This document shows, piece after piece, positions 1 to 6,677 of a stretch of DNA of 10,350 nt (position 1 is its first letter; each line of letters begins with the position of its first letter). The DNA is from Halobacteriales archaeon (GTDB lineage Archaea; Thermoplasmatota; SW-10-69-26; JACQPN01; JAIVGT01), in NCBI GenBank assembly GCA_020201485.1, contig JAIVGT010000203.1, positions 1-10,350 on the forward strand, in the 5' to 3' direction. The notes beneath the pieces are model-generated. The model was not told the DNA's origin and did no database searches. It was given only the letters and a program-made list of their open reading frames with translations. A program made the translations under genes and the position numbers.

Positions 1-18
1 GGCGAGGGCCCAGCGCAT
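1..18 (-). CDS. Start of a divergent gene cut by the window edge
   Basis: Only six codons are visible. A minus-strand ATG at 18-16 opens a frame reading MRWALA, which would suit the start of a signal peptide or membrane segment but is far too short to identify. The main support is a TATA-like box on the same strand at 43-47 (CTTTT), 27 bases upstream of the ATG. That is the spacing seen in front of most other genes here, so a leaderless gene divergent from the hydrolase is likely. The function cannot be stated. Confidence 0.4.
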
Positions 19-40
19 GATGCGCGGACCGCCTCCTGGG

Positions 41-50
41 CCAAAAGGAT
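41..50 (-). promoter_or_regulatory. TATA-like box for the divergent edge gene
   Basis: The minus strand reads ATCCTTTTGG. The centre of CTTTT is 27 bases upstream of the ATG at 18. It is AT-rich against a very GC-rich background. Assigned by spacing and composition only. Confidence 0.4.
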
Positions 51-105
51 TCTGCTCACCGCATGAGGCAGGTCGTGCTTCGGCCGAGGGTGCCACGGTG
101 CCAGG

Positions 106-116
106 AAAAACGTTAT
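106..116 (+). promoter_or_regulatory. TATA-like box for the secreted hydrolase
   Basis: AAAAACGTTAT is an AT-rich island whose GTTAT core is centred 27 bases upstream of the ATG at 141. It therefore supports that start over the in-frame ATG at 63, which lies upstream of the box. Confidence 0.5.
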
Positions 117-140
117 CCCCGCCCGCGGGACTGGGCCCGC

Positions 141-1187
141 ATGCGCATCCCGGTCGCGCTGCTCGCTGCCCTCGCCCTGCTGCCCGTGGCGGCATCACCC
201 GCCCCGGCGGAGCCCGCGCCCACCGCGCACACCTACGCCGTGGAGGCGTACAGCATCCAGGTGCAGGGCCAGACCGCGACCGGCTGGCTCGCCTACCCCA
301 CGGACGGCGCGCCCACGACGCTCCTCGTGTACGCCCACGGCTGCTGCGGGTACAACGTCGCGCCCGGGAACGTCGCCGGCTTCGCGCAGGCCTACGGCGC
401 GGTCGCGGTCGGCATGCAGTACCGCGGCAACGGCCACTGGAGCGTCGAGACCGGGCACCTCGACACCATCGCCGCGACGGAAGACCTGCACGCGCGCTTC
501 CCGACCGTCACGCGCACCATCATCTGGGGCGTGAGCATGGGCGGCGAGGTCAGCGGCATGGCGGTCGCAGCGCGGCCCGACCTGTACGACGACTGGGTGG
601 ACACGTTCGGCGTCACCGACCTGTTCCAGGAGTTCCTTGCCCTCGGCCTGTACCCCGGCATCGGCGCGAACCCGAACGACCCGGCGGACCCCGTCGGGAG
701 CTGGATCTTGGAGGAGACGGGCGGCCTGCCCGGCGTCGCTCCGCTGGACGCGTGGGTGCACCGCAGCCCCGACCTGCGCACGGACGAGATGCGCGGCCTG
801 AAGCGCGCGTACATCGAGCACGGCGCGGGCGACCTCATCGTGTACCCGACGGAGAGCCTGGCGACCTTCGCGCGCCTGCAGGCGAGCGGCGTGCCCGCGA
901 CGCTGTGCCTGGCCGCGACCGGTTACGGCGGCGTGAGCGGGCCGTTCGTCGGGGTGTTCGTGCCGAACGTGCCGTACGGATTGCCCGCGCCCATCCCGCG
1001 GTCCCTGCCCGTCGGCGTGCCCGGTCCGGCGGCGCACGACGGACGCGGCGATGCGTGCACCGGGTACCACCTCGATGCGTTGCTCCGCGGCCTCGAGCCC
1101 GACGCGGGCAGCCCAGCGGCGATGTACGTCGTGGATGGGACCACGGGCCAGTTCGCGGGCACGCCCCTGCCGCCTGCGCTCCCCTGA
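141..1187 (+). CDS. Secreted alpha/beta-hydrolase-fold protein
   Basis: 348 residues. Residues 1-18 form a Sec-type signal (Met-Arg, then a run of Ala/Leu/Pro/Val, with likely cleavage near VAA-SPAPA); no lipobox cysteine is present, so the product should be exported and released. The mature part has an alpha/beta-hydrolase layout: an oxyanion-loop HG at 66-67 and the nucleophile elbow GVSMGG at 130-135, making Ser132 the likely nucleophile. Acid and base are less certain; Asp231 (GAGDLIVYP) and His310 (ACTGYHLD) lie in the right order. Four cysteines (68, 69, 256, 306) could form disulfides outside the cell. The substrate is unknown; esterase, lipase-like or peptidase activity are all possible. 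The start at 141 is chosen because the signal begins there and a TATA-like box lies 27 bases upstream. An in-frame ATG at 63 would put a charged, proline-rich stretch before the signal. Confidence 0.82.
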   Translation: MRIPVALLAALALLPVAASPAPAEPAPTAHTYAVEAYSIQVQGQTATGWLAYPTDGAPTTLLVYAHGCCGYNVAPGNVAGFAQAYGAVAVGMQYRGNGHWSVETGHLDTIAATEDLHARFPTVTRTIIWGVSMGGEVSGMAVAARPDLYDDWVDTFGVTDLFQEFLALGLYPGIGANPNDPADPVGSWILEETGGLPGVAPLDAWVHRSPDLRTDEMRGLKRAYIEHGAGDLIVYPTESLATFARLQASGVPATLCLAATGYGGVSGPFVGVFVPNVPYGLPAPIPRSLPVGVPGPAAHDGRGDACTGYHLDALLRGLEPDAGSPAAMYVVDGTTGQFAGTPLPPALP

Positions 1188-1197
1188 GGCCATGCGG

Positions 1198-1208
1198 CAA
1201 CCTTGAAG
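1198..1208 (+). promoter_or_regulatory. TATA-like box for the two-helix membrane protein
   Basis: CAACCTTGAAG; the CTTGAA core is centred 27.5 bases upstream of the GTG at 1232. It closely resembles the boxes before the zinc-ribbon and thiolase genes (CAAACCTTAAG and GCAACCTTCTT). Confidence 0.5.
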
Positions 1209-1231
1209 CCGGGGAGCGCCATCGCCGCGGC

Positions 1232-1639
1232 GTGGCGGACAGCAAGCGCCGCGGCAGGGCCAAGAAGAAGGACGGCCCGGAGAAGCTCGACGCCCTCAGC
1301 CTCGCCGTCAACGCCGGGCTGGCGTTCGTCGCCGGGCCGGCGCTGCTCATCCTCGCCGCGCTCCTCTGGATGGGGACGTTCGGCGGCCAGGAGAACAACG
1401 AGCATCTGTTCCTGGGCTCGGTGTGCATCCTCGTGGCCGCGTTCCTCCTGCTCATCAGCGGCTTCAAGACGTGGGAGCATGTGAAGGCGCGCCGCCGCTT
1501 CGCCGAGCTCCTGGGCGGGGACCAGAAGAGCGCCATCATGCGCAACCTCGACGAGCTCACCAGCCTGGCGCGCGCCATGGGCCCGCGCTACCGCCAGCAG
1601 CTCGACACGCGCCTCGACGAGCTGGGCATCAAGCGCTGA
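1232..1639 (+). CDS. Small membrane protein with two helices, unknown function
   Basis: 135 residues with a GTG start. Not recognised by name. Residues 1-20 are basic (MADSKRRGRAKKKDGPEKLD). Two hydrophobic helices follow at about 25-47 and 59-77, joined by a short polar loop (GGQENNEH). A basic, probably cytoplasmic helical tail runs from 80 to the end (KARRRF, then RNLDELTSLARAMGPRYRQQ). The arrangement suggests a hairpin in the membrane with both ends inside. From memory it resembles small archaeal two-helix proteins of unknown function such as those grouped in DUF3198, but this is untested. It begins 45 bases after the hydrolase stop yet has its own promoter-like box, so it need not be cotranscribed. 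The frame is open upstream through the hydrolase region, but codon usage becomes gene-like only from the GTG. Confidence 0.72.
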   Translation: MADSKRRGRAKKKDGPEKLDALSLAVNAGLAFVAGPALLILAALLWMGTFGGQENNEHLFLGSVCILVAAFLLLISGFKTWEHVKARRRFAELLGGDQKSAIMRNLDELTSLARAMGPRYRQQLDTRLDELGIKR

Positions 1640-1700
1640 CGGGAAGGGACCAGGCCCGACCGGTCCGCGTCCCCGGGCCAGGTGCGACACGGCTGTGCGA

Positions 1701-1712
1701 CAAACCTTAAGC
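1701..1712 (+). promoter_or_regulatory. TATA-like box for the zinc-ribbon gene
   Basis: CAAACCTTAAGC is the most AT-rich point of the 1640-1742 gap. The CTTAAG core is 34.5 bases from the TTG start at 1743, about 7 bases more than for the leaderless genes, so a very short leader is expected. Confidence 0.5.
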
Positions 1713-1742
1713 GCGCGCGTCCACCATTTCAGCCGGGGAACC

Positions 1743-1877
1743 TTGGACACCTGTCCGAAGTGCGGCGAGCGGGCCGTCGTCCCGTTCCTCGCGGCGAAGA
1801 AGCGGTGCAAGGCCTGCGGGTCGTACATCGACATCGTGGACCTGCTCACGCGGCGCACCACCCCGCCCCCCAAGTGA
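1743..1877 (+). CDS. 44-residue zinc-ribbon protein
   Basis: A tiny protein made almost entirely of one zinc ribbon. Cys4-x2-Cys7 (CPKCG) and Cys22-x2-Cys25 (CKACG) are separated by 14 residues, followed by a short SYIDIVDLL segment and a basic, proline-rich tail (TRRTTPPPK). The four cysteines should bind one zinc ion. Archaea carry many stand-alone ribbons of this type, with roles in nucleic-acid or protein binding; the layout recalls DUF1922-type ribbons, but no partner is shown here. The start is TTG: it is the closest start codon to CPKCG, a weak GGGG lies just before it, and the in-frame ATG at 1695 is upstream of the TATA-like box. Confidence 0.72.
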   Translation: MDTCPKCGERAVVPFLAAKKRCKACGSYIDIVDLLTRRTTPPPK

Positions 1878-1884
1878 TTTTGAG
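1875..1884 (+). promoter_or_regulatory. TATA-like box for the HAD phosphatase
   Basis: TGATTTTGAG overlaps the stop codon of the zinc-ribbon gene. The core at 1877-1883 is centred 25 bases upstream of the GTG at 1905 and 19 bases upstream of the GTG at 1899, which favours 1905. Confidence 0.5.
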
Positions 1885-1904
1885 CCGGGCCGGCATGCGT
1901 GCCT

Positions 1905-2537
1905 GTGCCCCGGCGCCTGTGCACGATCGACCTCGACGGCACGCTCATCCGGACCACGGTCTTCCGCGCGCTCGCGGACGGCCTCGGCCTGGGCGCGAAG
2001 GTGGCGGCCTGGGATGCGGAGCACGAGGCCGGGCGCATGAGCCTGGAGGACAACTTCTGGGCGGAGCTGGCGCTGTTCGAGGGCACGCCCTTGGCCGAGG
2101 CGCAGCGGCACGTGCGCGCCGGGCCGTGGCTGGCCGGCATCCCGGAGGCGGTCGAGGAGCTGCGCGGCTTGGGCTTGCGCGTGGGAATGCTCACCGACCA
2201 GCCGCGACTGTTGGCCGAGCTCGCCGGGCCCTTCGACCCCGTCCTGGCCACCGATGGCGGCGCGGAGCGCGGCAAGCTCACGCGCCAGGTCGAGGCGCGC
2301 TTCGACAAGCTGGCGAACCTGCGCGCGTGGTGCAAGCCGGAGCGCATCGAGCTGCAGGACTGCATCCACTGCGGGAACGGAACGAACGACATCCCGGTGT
2401 TCGAGCGCGTCGGCCTCGCGGTGGCGGTGAACCCCAGCAGCGCCGAGGTCGCGCGGCGCGCCGACGTCGTGCTGGAAGGCGTGACCGACCTGCGCCAGGT
2501 CAGCGCGGCCGTGGCGCAGGCGATGGAAGAACCATAG
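1905..2537 (+). CDS. HAD-superfamily phosphatase, SerB-like
   Basis: 210 residues, the usual size of phosphoserine-phosphatase-type HAD enzymes. Motif I is DLDGTL (9-14), with Asp9 as the phosphoryl acceptor and Asp11 as acid/base. A helical cap follows (about 16-80). Motif II is Thr97 in GMLTDQP. Motif III is probably Lys124. Motif IV is GNGTND (157-162), with Asp162 kept. The first motif IV residue is Asn158, where SerB enzymes usually have Asp. The fold and domain order fit L-phosphoserine phosphatase, but the substrate is not proven and other small phosphates are possible. GTG at 1905 is preferred over the in-frame GTG at 1899 by promoter spacing. The gene converges on the minus-strand 58-residue gene with a 56-base gap that shows no clear terminator. 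Confidence 0.85.
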   Translation: MPRRLCTIDLDGTLIRTTVFRALADGLGLGAKVAAWDAEHEAGRMSLEDNFWAELALFEGTPLAEAQRHVRAGPWLAGIPEAVEELRGLGLRVGMLTDQPRLLAELAGPFDPVLATDGGAERGKLTRQVEARFDKLANLRAWCKPERIELQDCIHCGNGTNDIPVFERVGLAVAVNPSSAEVARRADVVLEGVTDLRQVSAAVAQAMEEP

Positions 2538-2593
2538 CGCGTCCGGCCCCGCCGCTCGCGGGCAGCGGCTCGGCCCCCACGCGCAGCGCGCCC

Positions 2594-2770
2594 TCAGTTG
2601 AGCCATTCCGGCTTGATGAGCAGCGTGCCCTGCATCTTCTCCTGCACCTCGACCCACTCGTTGTACTGCAGGATCTGCTCGATGAGCCTCGCGTCCATGT
2701 CGACGGGGCATCGCAACGCCACCTCGACGTACTTCTGGTCGAACTTCGGTTGCTGCACAGCGCATCCCAT
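2594..2770 (-). CDS. 58-residue hypothetical protein downstream of pabC
   Basis: Not recognised. The reading is MGCAVQQPKFDQKYVEVALR followed by a Cys-Pro and an acidic helix-like segment (DMDARLIEQILQYNEWVEVQ), ending KPEWLN. It has charged and hydrophobic residues in mixed secondary structure, no membrane segment and third positions almost all G/C, so it looks like a genuine small soluble protein. It starts 43 bases after the pabC stop on the same strand and may be the last gene of that operon. A TATA-like box of its own is possible near 2801-2806. The frame is open further upstream inside pabC, but that part lacks sensible composition; the ATG at 2770 is the natural start. Confidence 0.6.
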   Translation of the reverse strand: MGCAVQQPKFDQKYVEVALRCPVDMDARLIEQILQYNEWVEVQEKMQGTLLIKPEWLN

Positions 2771-2799
2771 CCCGAGCCCGGAAAGGGCCCCGCTCCCTC

Positions 2800-2807
2800 C
2801 ATGAAGC
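2800..2807 (-). promoter_or_regulatory. Possible TATA-like box for the 58-residue gene
   Basis: The minus strand reads GCTTCATG, like the box before pabB. It is centred 33.5 bases upstream of the ATG at 2770, longer than usual here, so the assignment is weak. Confidence 0.25.
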
Positions 2808-2813
2808 CGCGCG

Positions 2814-3668
2814 CTATTTGGGCGTTCCGTTTCGCATCGGATTCCCGTTTGCGGAAGCGCGCGCCGCCTCGCGGTACACGGCGGCGACGCGGCGCGTGAC
2901 CGGCCCGGGCGCGCCGGAGCCGATGGGCGCATCGTCGAGCGCGACGAGGGGCACGACCTCGGCGACGCTGCTCGTCAGGAACGCTTCCCCGGCGCCGCGC
3001 AGCATGCTGAGGCTGAGCGGCCGCTCGACCGCGGGCACGCCGAGGCCGGGTGCGAGGCGCAGCACCTGCGCGCGCGTGACCCCGGGGAGGCAGCCGGCGC
3101 CGAGCGGCGGCGTGACAAGCTTGCCTTGGTGGAGCGCGAACAGGTTGCTCGTCGCGCCCTCGGCCAGCTCGCCCAGCTCGTTGGGCAGGAGCGCTTCCCA
3201 CGCGCCGGCCGCGCGCGCCTCCGCCTTCGCCAAGGCGTGGAGCTGGAAGCTCGTGCTTTTCATCGCGGGCTGGCCGCTCAGGACGCGATGCCGGCTGACG
3301 ATGGCGCGCGCTCCCGCGGCCAGGTCCGGCAGCGCGACCGGCTCCGCCGTCACGAGCAGCGTCGGCGTGCCGTGCATGTCGCCGAACGCGCCCGGGCCGC
3401 GCGTGACCGTGATGCGCACGCGGGCATCGCCGCGCAGGCCGTTCGCGTCCAGCACGGCGCGCACCGGCCCGGCCAGGTCGGCGGGCCATGGGATGCGCAG
3501 CTCCTTCGCGCTCGCCGCGAGCCGGTCCACGTGCTCCTGCCAGAACGCCGGCCTGCCGTCGTAGCAGCGCAGCGTCTCGAACAGCCCGTCGCCGTGCAGG
3601 AAGCCGCGGTCGAGGGCGCTGACCTTCGCCTCAGCCTCGGGGACGAGGCGGTCGTGGAACCAGAGCAT
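2814..3668 (-). CDS. pabC: Aminodeoxychorismate lyase-like PLP enzyme (class IV aminotransferase fold)
   Basis: 284 residues, normal for this fold. The expected reaction is 4-amino-4-deoxychorismate to p-aminobenzoate plus pyruvate, using pyridoxal phosphate in the cytoplasm. The N-terminus has the family pattern DRGFLHGDGLFETLR (about 20-34). Lys137 in PAMKSTSFQ is the likely Schiff-base lysine, followed by the LAKAEA helix. EGATSNLF (170-177), GCLPGVTR (192-199) and TSSVAEVVP (232-240) are the cofactor- and substrate-site motifs. Branched-chain or D-amino-acid aminotransferases share these motifs, so the call rests also on the neighbour: the pabB stop TGA and this ATG share one base (TGATG), a sign of coupled translation. 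A GTG one codon upstream (3671) is an equally possible start with a 4-base overlap. Confidence 0.85.
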   Translation of the reverse strand: MLWFHDRLVPEAEAKVSALDRGFLHGDGLFETLRCYDGRPAFWQEHVDRLAASAKELRIPWPADLAGPVRAVLDANGLRGDARVRITVTRGPGAFGDMHGTPTLLVTAEPVALPDLAAGARAIVSRHRVLSGQPAMKSTSFQLHALAKAEARAAGAWEALLPNELGELAEGATSNLFALHQGKLVTPPLGAGCLPGVTRAQVLRLAPGLGVPAVERPLSLSMLRGAGEAFLTSSVAEVVPLVALDDAPIGSGAPGPVTRRVAAVYREAARASANGNPMRNGTPK

Positions 3669-4978
3669 CACGACTCAGCCCCGGCCGCGAGCAGCAGGGC
3701 GCGCGCCTTGTGCAGCGTCTCGCGCCACTCGCGCGCCGGGTCGCTGTCCGCGACGATGCCGGCGCCGACCGGCGCGTGCACCTGCCCGTCCTTGCACAGC
3801 ATCGTGCGGATGACGATGTTCATCTCCGCGTCGCCCGTCCGGCCGAGCCAGCCCACGCTCCCGGTGTAGAACGCGCGCCGGCTCGCCTCCAGCTCCTCGA
3901 TGATGGCCATGCTCCGCACCTTCGGCGCGCCGGTGACGGTGCCGCCCGGGAACAGCGCGGCGAGCGCGTCCAAAGCCCCCGCGCCCGGCCGGAGCTCCCC
4001 CTGCACGTCGCTCACGAGGTGCACCACGTGGCTGTACGCTTCCGTGGCCATGAACTCCGCCACGCGCACCGAGCCGAAGCGGCAGACGCGGCCGAGGTCG
4101 TTGCGCTCCAGGTCCACGAGCATGGTGTGCTCGGCCCGCTCCTTCGGGTCCGCGCGCAGCCGCTCCGCCTGCGCGGCGATGTCGCCCTCGTTCGGGTACG
4201 TGCCAGCGATGGGGCGCGTGCGCGCCTGCCCGCCGCGGACCTGCAGGAGGAGCTCCGGGCTGCTGCTCACGAGCTGCCACGCGCCCGCGTCGAGGTAGAA
4301 CGCGAACGGGCTGGGGTTGGCCTGGCGCAGGCGGTCGTGGAGCCAGAGGGGCTCGGCGCGCTGCTCCCAGCTCAGCCGGTGCGCGAGGTTGACCTGGTAC
4401 GTGTCGCCGGCGGCGACGAATCGCTGCCCGGCGCGCACCATGTCCTCGTACCGCGCCGGCCCGGCGTCGCTCCGCGCGCGCACGCCCGCGGGCGCGCCGC
4501 GCAGCTCCGGCACCGGGCCGTGCGCGCGCTCGAGCAGCCCCCAGGCGCGCAGCTCGGCCTGCTTCGCCTCCTCGCCGTCCCGGGGGAGGGCGAGCGCGTG
4601 CACCAAGCCCCGCGCGTGCTCCACCGCGAGGAACGCGTCCACGTCGAGCATCCACACCGGCGGCACGCGGAGCACGTCGGGCGCGCGGCTCGGCAACCGC
4701 TCCAGCTCGCGGGCCACGTCGTAGCCGAGCAAGCCGAGCAGGCCGCCCTGGAACGGCGGGAGCCCGGGCGCGCGCGCCTCCGGCGACAACGCGTCGCGCA
4801 GCGCGGCGAACACGCCTTCCCGCGGGGCCACGACGGGGAAGTCCCCAGCCGCGAGGTAGCTCCAGCCCTGGCCGTGCGCGCTGTCGAGGAACACGCTGCG
4901 CGGCTGCTCCCGCTGCAAGGCGAGGAACATGCTCCACGCATCGCGGCGAAGCGGCTGCGCCAGGTGCGCGGGCTGCAC
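3668..4978 (-). CDS. pabB: Chorismate-binding enzyme, aminodeoxychorismate synthase component I (PabB-like)
   Basis: 436 residues, typical of component I. The expected reaction is chorismate plus ammonia to 4-amino-4-deoxychorismate, the product used by the coupled pabC. Visible motifs are GDTYQVNLAHRL (191-202; the Gln marks ammonia-using members rather than isochorismate synthases), NPSPFAFYLD (221-230), SSSPELLL (238-245), PIAGT (256-260), AEHTMLVDLERNDLGRVC (282-299), FPGGTVTGAPKVRSMAII (343-360) and GAGIVADSDP (405-414). The YQVNL block is PabB-like, but PIAGT has Ala258 where PabB enzymes usually have Lys (PIKGT); Ala is the anthranilate synthase form. A TrpE role is therefore the main alternative. 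No glutaminase partner (PabA/TrpG) is in the window. GTG at 4978 is 27.5 bases from a TATA-like box. The N-terminus around FLDS could be the equivalent of the LLES tryptophan-site strand. Confidence 0.85.
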   Translation of the reverse strand: MQPAHLAQPLRRDAWSMFLALQREQPRSVFLDSAHGQGWSYLAAGDFPVVAPREGVFAALRDALSPEARAPGLPPFQGGLLGLLGYDVARELERLPSRAPDVLRVPPVWMLDVDAFLAVEHARGLVHALALPRDGEEAKQAELRAWGLLERAHGPVPELRGAPAGVRARSDAGPARYEDMVRAGQRFVAAGDTYQVNLAHRLSWEQRAEPLWLHDRLRQANPSPFAFYLDAGAWQLVSSSPELLLQVRGGQARTRPIAGTYPNEGDIAAQAERLRADPKERAEHTMLVDLERNDLGRVCRFGSVRVAEFMATEAYSHVVHLVSDVQGELRPGAGALDALAALFPGGTVTGAPKVRSMAIIEELEASRRAFYTGSVGWLGRTGDAEMNIVIRTMLCKDGQVHAPVGAGIVADSDPAREWRETLHKARALLLAAGAES

Positions 4979-5000
4979 GGAGGTGGGAGCGGGGGGCGGG

Positions 5001-5014
5001 GCATGAAGGCTTGC
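5001..5014 (-). promoter_or_regulatory. TATA-like box for pabB-pabC
   Basis: The minus strand reads GCAAGCCTTCATGC. The CTTCAT core is centred 27.5 bases upstream of the pabB GTG at 4978, which supports a leaderless start there. Confidence 0.45.
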
Positions 5015-5037
5015 CTGGTGTGCGCGACACCCGCAAG

Positions 5038-5046
5038 AGATTCATG
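5038..5046 (+). promoter_or_regulatory. TATA-like box for the disrupted small gene
   Basis: AGATTCATG; ATTCAT is centred 28.5 bases upstream of the ATG at 5071 and 25.5 bases upstream of the GTG at 5068. It lies back to back with the pabB promoter in the divergent gap. Confidence 0.35.
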
Positions 5047-5070
5047 CTGGCCGCAGCCCGACGAGCCGTG

Positions 5071-5362
5071 ATGGACGACCGTGGGCTCGCCAGCGCCTTC
5101 GAAGCCGCGCTCGGGACCGTGCTCATCGTCGCCGCCACCCTGCTCCGCCTCGCCTACCGCCGAGCGTTCCGCCGGCATCCCTTGTCGCATGTGCGCGCAA
5201 TGGCAAGCCTCAAGGGGCGCGACCGCGCACGAGACCGACGATGGACATCGAGGAGACGACCCCATCGAGCTCGACCAGTTCGACACCTCCGGGCCTCTCG
5301 GCCGGTGGCTCATCAACCGGGACCGCGCCAACGAAGGCAAGCCGGCCCTGCGCCGCCGGTAG
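5071..5362 (+). pseudogene. Small membrane-protein gene with apparent frame changes
   Basis: From ATG 5071 one frame reads MDDRGLASAFEAALGTVLIV, continues through a hydrophobic stretch and then a basic RLAYRRAFRR segment. Codon thirds are nearly all G/C until about 5215; after that this frame becomes rich in CGA, CAA and CAT codons and stops looking coding. Gene-like composition resumes in a second frame from about 5255, reading DDPIELDQFDTSGPLGRWLI and ending GKPALRRR at the stop 5360-5362. A short linking stretch (ATG GAC ATC GAG at 5241-5252) is good in the third frame. Two single-base losses, near 5239 and 5253, would join all parts into one protein of about 97 residues: one helix, a basic patch and a polar tail. 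Sequencing or assembly error, true decay, or two separate tiny genes (the second possibly from ATG 5189, 57 residues) all remain possible. Function unknown. Confidence 0.45.
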
Positions 5363-5369
5363 CTTTTAG
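5361..5369 (+). promoter_or_regulatory. TATA-like box for the dehydrogenase
   Basis: AGCTTTTAG, overlapping the stop of the preceding small frame. The CTTTTA core is centred 26.5 bases upstream of the ATG at 5392. Confidence 0.6.
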
Positions 5370-5391
5370 CCCGACCGCCGCATCGCGCCCC

Positions 5392-6503
<1,112 letters not shown>

Positions 6504-6507
<4 letters not shown>

Positions 6508-6677
6508 CCCGGCTCGGGCGGACGCAGCTTGCGCTGCGCCTCGGTCCCCTTCGCCGCCGGGCGCTTCGCCTCCTCGTGCATCGCCGTCGCGTGGTCGCAG
6601 GCCCAGCCCTTCCTGGATGGCGCGCTTGAGGTCCACGACGGCCGCTCGGCCCGGAGGTCCTTGGCGGTGTCGGCACA
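6504..6677 (-). other. Coding-like stretch after the methyltransferase, frame uncertain
   Basis: Directly after the methyltransferase TGA, 57 codons of the same frame stay open to a TAG at 6506-6504. The last part is gene-like (HATAMHEEAKRPAAKG, ending RKLRPPEPG), with third positions almost all G/C. In the middle, another frame reads better (VVDLKRAIQEGLGL); that frame also has an ATG overlapping the methyltransferase stop (TGATG). No single start gives a convincing protein. It may be a small gene with a frame error, a decayed tail of the methyltransferase gene, or chance in GC-rich DNA. The final TAG overlaps the dehydrogenase stop on the other strand. Confidence 0.25.

Noticed and set aside
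13..25. Near-palindrome GCGCATGATGCGC as an operator
   Set aside because: It spans the start codon of the divergent edge gene, is imperfect at the centre, and is not repeated elsewhere in the window.
17..1231. Upstream extension of the two-helix protein through the hydrolase region
   Set aside because: The extra 400 residues are Arg/Pro/Gly-rich out-of-frame reading of the hydrolase; a GTG with a correctly spaced promoter box exists at 1232.
1655..1680. Inverted repeat GGCCCG / CGGGCC after the membrane-protein gene as a terminator
   Set aside because: A six-base stem with a loop of about 15 is expected by chance in such GC-rich sequence, and no T-run follows.
1711..1720. GC-alternating run GCGCGCGCGT
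   Set aside because: Short alternating G/C runs are common throughout this sequence; nothing marks it as special.
923..2392. Long minus-strand open frame over the hydrolase end, the membrane protein, the zinc ribbon and the HAD gene
   Set aside because: It crosses several real plus-strand genes, has low-complexity Arg/Ser/Pro composition and shows no family motif; typical antisense openness in GC-rich DNA.
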